Of a DNA stretch of 5,233 nt, positions 1 through 4,392 are shown one piece after another. Source of the DNA: Modestobacter sp. (lineage in GTDB: Bacteria; Actinomycetota; Actinomycetes; Mycobacteriales; Geodermatophilaceae); NCBI GenBank assembly GCA_025963425.1, contig JAOPUQ010000066.1, positions 1 to 5,233 of the forward strand, written 5' to 3'. Every line of letters begins with the position of its first letter. Positions within the stretch are counted from its first letter, which is position 1. The translations under genes were made by a program, and so were the position numbers. The notes below the pieces were generated by a model. That model was not told the origin of the DNA. It did not search any database and was given only the letters and a program-made list of their open reading frames with translations.

Positions 1-200
1 GCTGGGTCTCCGGCGGCACGCGGCGCAACCTGGACTGGGTCCGGCCGCACGCCGACCTGTCCGCGGTCAGCGAGGACGAGGCGCTGTTGCTGGCCGACGC
101 GCAGACCTCCGTCGGGCTGCTGCTGGGCGGCGAGGTCACCGGCGCCCCGGTGATCGGTGAGTTCATCGAGCAGACGGAGTTCACCGTCATCGTCCGCTGA
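1..200 (+). CDS. selD: Selenide, water dikinase (selenophosphate synthetase), C-terminal fragment
   Basis: This is the 3' end of a gene that begins before the window. Reading starts at base 3, gives 65 residues and ends at TGA 198-200. Two SelD landmarks are visible: SGGTRRNL near the fragment start, matching the family's PGGTxRN segment, and LLADAQTSVGLLLG (fragment residues 29-42), matching the L(C/A)DPQTSGGLL motif before the C-terminal strands, followed by GAPVIGEF. SelD makes selenophosphate from selenide and ATP in the cytoplasm for selenocysteine or selenouridine synthesis. The ATP-binding half and the catalytic N-terminal Cys/Sec lie outside the window. Two oddities are a Val where the motif usually has Gly (QTSVG), and a tail of only about 32 residues from QTS to the end, compared with about 48 in E. 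coli SelD from memory. No selA, selB or tRNA-Sec is visible here. Confidence 0.88.
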   Translation, partial: WVSGGTRRNLDWVRPHADLSAVSEDEALLLADAQTSVGLLLGGEVTGAPVIGEFIEQTEFTVIVR

Positions 201-236
201 CCCCGGCCGGACGTGTTGGTCGCTGGTGCCCACGTC

Positions 237-258
237 TTGTCGGTCGTGCCGCCGACGA
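237..258 (+). terminator. Possible weak hairpin terminator after selD
   Basis: TTGTCGG at 237-243 can pair with CCGACGA at 252-258 (seven pairs including one G-U) around an eight-base loop, about 36 bases after the selD stop. There is no T tract after it. Actinobacterial terminators often lack one, but such stems also arise by chance at this GC content. The rest of the selD-to-378 spacer holds only a second inverted repeat and a -10-like hexamer; I see no ORF or RNA gene in it. Confidence 0.25.
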
Positions 259-339
259 TGGTGACCAGGCACCACCGGCGACTACGGACGTGACCGTGCT
301 CGGGCCACGCGGCTGAGCTGTCCGCGTCCGACACCAACC

Positions 340-358
340 GAGCGGGGCGCGACCGCTC
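340..358. promoter_or_regulatory. Inverted repeat in the promoter region of the membrane-protein gene (possible operator)
   Basis: GAGCGG at 340-345 is repeated in perfect inverted form as CCGCTC at 353-358, separated by seven bases (GGCGCGA). The repeat ends eight bases before the -10-like hexamer at 366-371, so it covers the place where a -35 element would sit. A protein bound there could control the promoter. The half-sites are short and GC-rich, so chance is a real alternative. Confidence 0.3.
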
Positions 359-365
359 CGCCCAC

Positions 366-371
366 TACCGT
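366..371 (+). promoter_or_regulatory. Candidate -10 element for a leaderless transcript
   Basis: TACCGT fits the actinobacterial TANNNT -10 pattern. If its last T is at -7, transcription starts at 378, exactly the first base of the GTG start codon. No Shine-Dalgarno sequence lies upstream of that GTG, so a leaderless mRNA is the simplest reading. No recognisable -35 hexamer is present. Confidence 0.5.
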
Positions 372-377
372 GCACGC

Positions 378-755
378 GTGATCATGGCCGTCGCTCTCGT
401 GGGCGCTGCACTGCTCGGCTGCCTGGCCGTCTTCCAGCTGCTGCTCGTCGCCGGCGCGCCGCTGGGCCGGTTCGCGTGGGGCGGGCAGAACGTCGTCCTG
501 CCGACGAGCCTGCGCATCGGCAGCGCGGTCTCCATCGCCCTGTACGGGCTCTTCGCCCTGCTGATACTGCAGACGGCCGGGGCCGTCACCGTCCTCCCCC
601 GCGGCCTGGTCGGCGTCGCCATCTGGGTGCTGACGGCCTACTTCGCGGTCGGCGTGGCCATGAACGCTGCCTCGCGCAGCCGGCGGGAGCGCCTGGTCAT
701 GACGCCGGTTGTCCTGGCCCTGGCCGTCGCCTGCCTGGTGCTGGCCCTGCAGTGA
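378..755 (+). CDS. Small four-helix integral membrane protein of unknown function
   Basis: The product is 125 residues and almost wholly hydrophobic. Likely membrane segments lie near residues 4-26, 48-70, 76-96 and 108-124. The loop between the first two (PLGRFAWGGQ, residues 28-37) is rich in Gly and aromatic residues. The loop before the last helix (NAASRSRRERLVMTP, residues 96-110) is strongly basic and so probably cytoplasmic. The pattern resembles small uncharacterised membrane proteins widespread in actinobacteria and firmicutes; I cannot assign a function and see no catalytic motif. The GTG at 378 is preferred because a TANNNT hexamer stands exactly at leaderless spacing; the ATG at 384, two codons in, is the alternative. 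It lies 177 bases after selD and 213 bases before the next gene, with its own candidate promoter, so it is probably monocistronic. Confidence 0.82.
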   Translation: MIMAVALVGAALLGCLAVFQLLLVAGAPLGRFAWGGQNVVLPTSLRIGSAVSIALYGLFALLILQTAGAVTVLPRGLVGVAIWVLTAYFAVGVAMNAASRSRRERLVMTPVVLALAVACLVLALQ

Positions 756-757
756 CG

Positions 758-779
758 GCGCCGCGACCGGCCGGGGCGC
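758..779 (+). terminator. Possible terminator hairpin after the membrane-protein gene
   Basis: GCGCC at 758-762 pairs with GGCGC at 775-779, and the loop contains the self-complementary CCGGCCGG at 767-774. The structure begins three bases after the stop codon. There is no T tract and the outer stem is only five pairs, so this is a weak call based mainly on position. Confidence 0.25.
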
Positions 780-802
780 GCTGACCCGGACGTTCCGTGG
801 CG

Positions 803-835
803 GGCTCCACGCCGGCGGGGACGGCACCTGGTCGC
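803..835 (+). repeat. 33-base intergenic direct repeat, copy 1
   Basis: This stretch (GGCTCCACGCC followed by a G-rich core and CACCTGGTCGC) recurs at 900-932 with 32 of 33 bases identical; the difference is G at 814 against A at 911. Copy starts are 97 bases apart. The left edge joins CGTGG at 796-800, which can pair with CCACG at 807-811. The right edge runs into a perfect hairpin at 834-849. Similarity falls off beyond the 33 bases. Neither copy lies in a convincing ORF. It could be part of a dispersed intergenic repeat family or a local duplication. Confidence 0.8.
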
Positions 836-849
836 CGACGCGAGTCGGC
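834..849 (+). other. Perfect six-pair hairpin with a GCGA tetraloop
   Basis: GCCGAC at 834-839 pairs exactly with GTCGGC at 844-849 around GCGA, a GNRA-type tetraloop of the kind that stabilises RNA hairpins. It lies 78 bases after the membrane-protein stop and overlaps the last two bases of repeat copy 1. It could be a transcript 3'-end structure or part of a larger folded element. No T tract follows. Confidence 0.5.
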
Positions 850-869
850 TCCGCAGGCCCGGCGCGGGG

Positions 870-886
870 CCGGAGGCTTCCGCCGG
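870..886 (+). other. Imperfect hairpin between the two repeat copies
   Basis: CCGGAGG at 870-876 can pair with CCGCCGG at 880-886 around a CTT loop, with one A-G mismatch at 874/882. It sits between the two 33-base copies. Together with the GNRA hairpin at 834-849 it gives this spacer more potential structure than its length needs, though GC content makes short stems common. Confidence 0.3.
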
Positions 887-899
887 GAGTGCGGGCAAC

Positions 900-932
900 G
901 GCTCCACGCCGACGGGGACGGCACCTGGTCGC
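900..932 (+). repeat. 33-base intergenic direct repeat, copy 2
   Basis: This is the second copy of the 803-835 element, with a single mismatch at 911. It ends 25 bases before the candidate -10 hexamer of the oxidoreductase gene, so it lies close to that promoter. Unlike copy 1 it lacks the flanking CGTGG/CCACG pair and the GNRA hairpin. Its right flank shares only scattered similarity with that of copy 1 (for example a common CCGCAGG), as if a longer ancestral unit had diverged. Confidence 0.8.
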
Positions 933-957
933 GATGCGGCCCGCAGGGTCGCAATGC

Positions 958-963
958 CATAGT
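958..963 (+). promoter_or_regulatory. Candidate -10 element for the oxidoreductase gene (leaderless)
   Basis: CATAGT differs from the strong -10 form TATAGT at one position and is followed by five bases before ATG 969. This predicts transcription starting at 969 or 970, which would be leaderless if at 969. No Shine-Dalgarno sequence is present. The hexamer contains the in-frame stop TAG at 960-962, which rules out an upstream extension of the reading frame. No clear -35 is seen. Confidence 0.5.
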
Positions 964-968
964 CGGGC

Positions 969-1934
969 ATGCTCGCAGCCTTCGTATCCACGCCCGCCCC
1001 GAAGGACCCGTTGTCGGTGCTGGAGGTCGGTGACCGACCGACGCCCGAAGCCCCCGAGGGCTGGACCACGGTGACGGTGAAGGCCGCCTCCCTCAACCAC
1101 CACGACCTGTTCAGCCTGCGCGGGGTGGGTCTGCCGGCCGAGCGGATGCCCATGATCCTCGGCTGCGACGCGGCGGGCCTGGATCCCGAGGGCAACGAGG
1201 TCGTCGTGCACGCGGTGATCGCCACGCCGGGGTGGACCGGGGACGAGACCCTGGACCCCAAGCGCAGCCTGCTGTCGGAGGTCCACCAGGGCACGCTGGC
1301 CGAGCAGGTCGTCGTCCCACTCCGGAACGTGGTTCCCAAGCCGGCCGAGCTGTCCTTCGCCGAGGCCGCCTGCCTGCCCACCGCCTGGCTGACCGCGTAC
1401 CGGATGCTCTTCGTCCGGTCCGGCCTGCGCCCGGGCTCCACGGTGCTGGTCCAGGGTGCCAGCGGCGGCGTCGCCACCGCGCTGATCCGGCTGGGCAGCG
1501 CGGCCGGCTACCGGATGTGGGTGACCGGGCGGAGCGAGGAGAAGCGAACGGCGGCGCTGGCGCTCGGCGCCGACCAGGCCTTCGAGTCCGGCGCCCGGCT
1601 GCCCGAGCGGGTCGACGGGGTGATGGAGACCGTCGGCGAGGCGACCTGGAGCCACAGCATCAAGTCGCTCAAGCCCGGCGGCGTGCTGGTCACCTGCGGC
1701 GCGACCACCGGCTTCAACCCCGGCGCCGAGCTGAACCGGGTCTTCTTCACGCAGCTGTCGGTGATCGGGTCGACCATGGGCACCCGCGACGAACTGGACT
1801 CGCTGATCCGGATGTGCCGGATCACCGGCGTCCGGCCCGAGATCGACGTCGAGCTGCCGCTGGACCGGGCCCGGGAGGGCTTCGAGCGGATGCTCGAGGG
1901 CCGCACCGCCGGGAAGATCGTCTTCACCCCCTGA
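969..1934 (+). CDS. Zinc-independent MDR-family NAD(P)H oxidoreductase (quinone oxidoreductase-like)
   Basis: The product has 321 residues, normal for quinone-oxidoreductase-like members of the medium-chain dehydrogenase/reductase superfamily. Residues 1-125 form the GroES-like N-terminal domain, with ASLNHHDLFSLRG at 40-52 and GCDAAG at 65-70. The cofactor domain begins with VLVQGASGGVATALIRLG (159-176), the Rossmann-fold glycine motif, followed by VTGRSEEKR (185-193) and LGADQAF (199-205). Such enzymes transfer hydride from NAD(P)H to a quinone, enone or aldehyde; the substrate cannot be told. The catalytic-zinc GHE motif is replaced by GCD, and the structural-zinc loop (about 86-110) has no cysteines, so it should bind no zinc even if annotated as a zinc-binding dehydrogenase. 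ATG 969 is fixed by the in-frame TAG at 960. The 3' end overlaps the opposing transporter gene by 11 bases. GCGCG/CGCGC at 1936-1948 could form a small hairpin just past the stop. Confidence 0.9.
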   Translation: MLAAFVSTPAPKDPLSVLEVGDRPTPEAPEGWTTVTVKAASLNHHDLFSLRGVGLPAERMPMILGCDAAGLDPEGNEVVVHAVIATPGWTGDETLDPKRSLLSEVHQGTLAEQVVVPLRNVVPKPAELSFAEAACLPTAWLTAYRMLFVRSGLRPGSTVLVQGASGGVATALIRLGSAAGYRMWVTGRSEEKRTAALALGADQAFESGARLPERVDGVMETVGEATWSHSIKSLKPGGVLVTCGATTGFNPGAELNRVFFTQLSVIGSTMGTRDELDSLIRMCRITGVRPEIDVELPLDRAREGFERMLEGRTAGKIVFTP

Positions 1935-3648
1935 GGCGCGGGCCGCGCAGGAGGACCAGCGCCGCGACGGCGGCCAGCCCGGCGGCGACGGCGGCCCCGG
2001 CGAAGACGGTGTGCAGCTGGGTGAGCACCGCGGCGTCGGTGGCCGCGTCGTGGACCGGGCAGTCGGCCGGGGTCTTCGGGCACGACTCGAAGGGTGAGGC
2101 GATCCCGGCGACCTCGGCGGTGAACCGGCGCAGCGCGACGGCGGTGAGCAGCGAGAGCCCGACGAGCATGCCGACGGTGCGCGCCACCACCGACAGCGCG
2201 CCGGCGCTGCCGTGCACCCGCGCAGGGGTGACCGCCAGCAGGACCGCGTTGACCGGCGCGATCGCCAGGCCGAAGCCCAGCCCGGCGGCGACCAGGACGA
2301 GGGTCGAGCCGGCCCCGGCCAGCGACTCCGCACCCCAGCCGGTCATCGCGACGAAGGCCCCCGCACTGAGCACCATCCCGGCCGCGCCCACCGCGCGCGG
2401 GGGCAGCGTCCGGCAGAGCCAGCCCCCGGCGACGGCGCCGACCGGGACGGCGACCAGCAGCTCGAGCAGCACCAGGGCGGCGCCGAGCTGGTCTCCCTCC
2501 TCGGTGGTGGCCCGGGCGAACAGCGGGACGTCGACCAGCGCGGCCACCAGCGCCACCCCGACCAGCAGGTTGACCACCAGGGCACCCCAGGCCCCGACCG
2601 GCCGCAGGGCGGCCAGCGGCAGCACGGGGTCCGCGGTGCGCCGCTCGTGCAGCACGAACCCGGCCGCGGCCAGGACGGCGACCGGCAGCAGCACCGGCCC
2701 GTGCGCCACGACCTGCCTCGCCGGGTCGGCCGCCGCGAAGGCCCACACCAGGACGCCGAGCGCCACGACGGCCAGCGCCGAGCCGAGGACGTCGACCTCC
2801 CCGGCCAACCGCGGCAGACCGCGCAGCGGCAGCACCGCACCGGCCGGCGCCACCCAGCTGCGGACGACGAGCGCCGCACCGGCCAGCACCGCGAGGAGCA
2901 CGAGGGGTGTCGCCACCCCGCCGACGGGGACGAAGAGCAAGCCCAGGGTGACGTCCTCGGCCAGCGCCCCGGGCTGGGCCAGCCGCAGGCCGACGGCGAG
3001 TGCCGTCAGCCCGGCCAGGACCGCGCCGAGCGGGTCCGGCCGGCGCACCCGGCCGGTGACCAGCACGCCGCCGGCCAGCCCGAGGGCGAGCAGCAGGTTG
3101 AGCCAGAAGATCGCCCGCCAGTCGGCCACGGCCAGGACGGCGGCCCCGGCCAGTGGCCCGAGCACGGCACCGGCCTCCTGCACCGCCCCCACGACGCCCA
3201 GCGGGAGCGCCCGGCGCTCCGGCGGCCAGCGGTCGGCCACGAGAGCCAGCGTGGCCGGCACCAGCCCGCCGGCTCCCACGCCCTGCAGCCCGCGCCCGGC
3301 CACGGCCTGGCCCAGCCCGAGCGCGGTGGCGGTCAGCAGCGAGCCGACGGCGAACAGCAGCAGGCAACCCACCAGCACCGGCACCCGTCCGCGCAGGTCG
3401 GCCAGCCGGCCTAGCAGCGGCAGCGTGGCGGTGGAGCCGAGCAGGAAGCCGCCGACGATCGGGGTGGCCCGCTGCAACTCGTCGATCCCGACGCCGACCC
3501 CGGTGAGGATGTCGGGCAGGGCCAGGACGACGACGTAGGTGTCGGCCGCGGTGACCAGGACGGCGAGCGCGGCCAGGACGACCAGCCCCAGCCCGGGTCG
3601 GGGCGGGGTGAGGGCCTCAGCTGGTGGGCGGTGCGGTGATCTGGACAT
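1924..3648 (-). CDS. P55 (Rv1410c)-like MFS transporter, 14 membrane helices, partner of LprG
   Basis: The product has 574 residues and resembles mycobacterial P55, the DHA2-type (EmrB/QacA-like) transporter that works with LprG to move triacylglycerols and lipoglycans across the envelope and also affects drug tolerance. DTYVVV in the first helix (36-41) matches P55, where most DHA2 proteins have a LDxTIVNVALP motif. GRLADLRGR (80-88) is MFS motif A, AGRGLQGVGAGG (117-128) motif B, GAVQEAGAVLGPLAG (154-168) antiporter motif C, and DWRAIFWLN (176-184) follows. The last external loop holds Cys523 and Cys530, which may form a disulfide. It is about 55 residues longer than P55 as I recall it (about 518). 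ATG 3648 is the only ATG, GTG or TTG before the first helix. It lies inside lprG (32-base overlap), with a weak GGGG upstream, so translation is probably coupled to lprG. Confidence 0.92.
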   Translation of the reverse strand: MSRSPHRPPAEALTPPRPGLGLVVLAALAVLVTAADTYVVVLALPDILTGVGVGIDELQRATPIVGGFLLGSTATLPLLGRLADLRGRVPVLVGCLLLFAVGSLLTATALGLGQAVAGRGLQGVGAGGLVPATLALVADRWPPERRALPLGVVGAVQEAGAVLGPLAGAAVLAVADWRAIFWLNLLLALGLAGGVLVTGRVRRPDPLGAVLAGLTALAVGLRLAQPGALAEDVTLGLLFVPVGGVATPLVLLAVLAGAALVVRSWVAPAGAVLPLRGLPRLAGEVDVLGSALAVVALGVLVWAFAAADPARQVVAHGPVLLPVAVLAAAGFVLHERRTADPVLPLAALRPVGAWGALVVNLLVGVALVAALVDVPLFARATTEEGDQLGAALVLLELLVAVPVGAVAGGWLCRTLPPRAVGAAGMVLSAGAFVAMTGWGAESLAGAGSTLVLVAAGLGFGLAIAPVNAVLLAVTPARVHGSAGALSVVARTVGMLVGLSLLTAVALRRFTAEVAGIASPFESCPKTPADCPVHDAATDAAVLTQLHTVFAGAAVAAGLAAVAALVLLRGPRLRG

Positions 3649-4327
3649 CGGCCCCGAAGTCCGACAGCTGCAGCGTGTAGGTCGCGTCGTCCCCGGCGGT
3701 GAAGAACGGCCCGGTCAGCTCGACCCGGCGCAGCTGCCCGCTGTCGGTGGCGATGGACAGCCGGGCCTGCACCGGCCGGCTGGGGTCCTTGCTGGTGAGC
3801 GCCTGCGCAACGAGGTCGCCGGGCAGGTCGGCGGTCACCTCGCGGACCACCTCGCCGTCCACCCGCTTCTCCTCCCCCAGCTTCACGTTCTCGGCGGAGG
3901 TGAGCAGCGGGGAGATACCGGTGTCGGGGTCGAGCAGGGCGCCGGGGTCACCGACGCCGAACTGTGCCGGGTCCACGACGGTGAAGCCCTGCGCGAAGGG
4001 CAGCTGGGCGTAGACCGTGCCGTCGACGGAGACCACGTCGACGTCGATCGCCGAGCCGACCGCCTGCACGCTGAGCGTGCCGGAGAAGGAGGCCGGCCGG
4101 GCCAGGTCGCCCTCACCACCGACCAGCACGGTGCCGGTGGCCGGTGCGCCCTCGCTGTCGAGCAGGAAGTGCACGCTGGGGGTGTCGTCCAGGGTGGTCC
4201 GGGCCCGGCCCAGCAGGTCGGCGGCGGACTCCTCGGGCTCGCTGCTGCAGGCCGACAGCGCGGGTCCGGCGAGGACGGCGATCACCCCGAGGGCCAGCAG
4301 TGCGATGCCGCGGCGGCGATGCCGCAT
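3617..4327 (-). CDS. lprG: LprG-type lipid-binding lipoprotein (LppX/LprAFG family)
   Basis: The product has 236 residues, the length I recall for M. tuberculosis LprG. It has a lipoprotein signal: basic start MRHRRR, a hydrophobic stretch at 7-20, and lipobox LSAC with the modified cysteine at 27. The mature part matches the LprG fold in order: GSAIDVDVVSVDGTVYAQLP (91-110), DPGALLDPDTG (127-137), and the ending LSDFGADVQITAPPTS, which parallels LSKWGEKVQVTKPPVS of LprG. In mycobacteria LprG carries triacylated lipids and lipoarabinomannan in a hydrophobic cavity and works with transporter P55, whose homologue follows directly here. The reading frame stays open upstream to 4687, but that extension runs through the MOSC gene on the same strand in another frame and has unlike composition. 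ATG 4327 is chosen for its GGAGG five bases upstream and the intact signal peptide. Confidence 0.93.
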   Translation of the reverse strand: MRHRRRGIALLALGVIAVLAGPALSACSSEPEESAADLLGRARTTLDDTPSVHFLLDSEGAPATGTVLVGGEGDLARPASFSGTLSVQAVGSAIDVDVVSVDGTVYAQLPFAQGFTVVDPAQFGVGDPGALLDPDTGISPLLTSAENVKLGEEKRVDGEVVREVTADLPGDLVAQALTSKDPSRPVQARLSIATDSGQLRRVELTGPFFTAGDDATYTLQLSDFGADVQITAPPTS

Positions 4328-4332
4328 GGTGC

Positions 4333-4337
4333 CCTCC
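4333..4337 (-). promoter_or_regulatory. Ribosome-binding site that fixes the lprG start
   Basis: On the minus strand GGAGG stands five bases before ATG 4327. It is the clearest Shine-Dalgarno sequence in the window and decides between this start and the long upstream-open frame. Confidence 0.8.
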
Positions 4338-4343
4338 CCGTCA

Positions 4344-4369
4344 CCGGGCGGGCGCCCGGCGTACCGGGC
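4344..4369 (-). promoter_or_regulatory. Two mutually exclusive hairpins upstream of the lprG ribosome-binding site
   Basis: Three six-base arms lie in a row: CCGGGC (4344-4349), GCCCGG (4354-4359) and CCGGGC (4364-4369), separated by four-base loops GGGC and CGTA. The middle arm can pair perfectly with either neighbour, but not both. The structure ends six bases before the GGAGG site. Transcripts starting at the candidate promoter could form only the RBS-proximal hairpin fully, while read-through from lepA could form either. It may be a leader switch, a processing site, or a weak terminator after the MOSC gene. The pairing is seen directly; the role is inferred. Confidence 0.4.
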
Positions 4370-4372
4370 CGG

Positions 4373-4378
4373 ACAGTA
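4373..4378 (-). promoter_or_regulatory. Candidate -10 element for lprG and the transporter
   Basis: Read on the minus strand this is TACTGT, fitting TANNNT. Transcription would begin near 4366 and give a leader of about 39 bases carrying the GGAGG site. A partial -35-like TTCACG at 4405-4400 is too far away (21 bases). The site lies in the 65-base gap between the MOSC and lprG genes. Confidence 0.4.
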
Positions 4379-4392
4379 GCGCGGCGGCGTTC

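Noticed and set aside
224..275. TGGTGCC/GGCACCA inverted pair in the spacer after selD, considered as a terminator or tRNA-Sec arm
   Set aside because: The loop is 38 bases, there is no T tract, and no tRNA T-arm or acceptor pattern could be fitted.
803..932. CRISPR-like array
   Set aside because: There are only two copies, and the 64-base gap between them contains its own hairpin. There are no further repeats and no cas genes.
1936..1948. GCGCG/CGCGC hairpin after the oxidoreductase stop as a terminator
   Set aside because: The stem is five pairs with a three-base loop and no T tract, and it lies within the transporter coding sequence; it is too weak to annotate.
282..2333. Long open frame on the minus strand (683 codons) opposite the membrane protein and oxidoreductase genes
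   Set aside because: The product is low-complexity and lacks domains, while the opposite strand encodes proteins with clear helices and a Rossmann motif.
1232..3538. Very long open frame on the plus strand (768 codons) through the oxidoreductase and antisense to the transporter
   Set aside because: It runs in the wrong frame of one recognisable gene and opposite another. Its product is low-complexity, rich in Arg, Ala, Pro, Ser and Thr, as expected for shadow frames in very GC-rich DNA.
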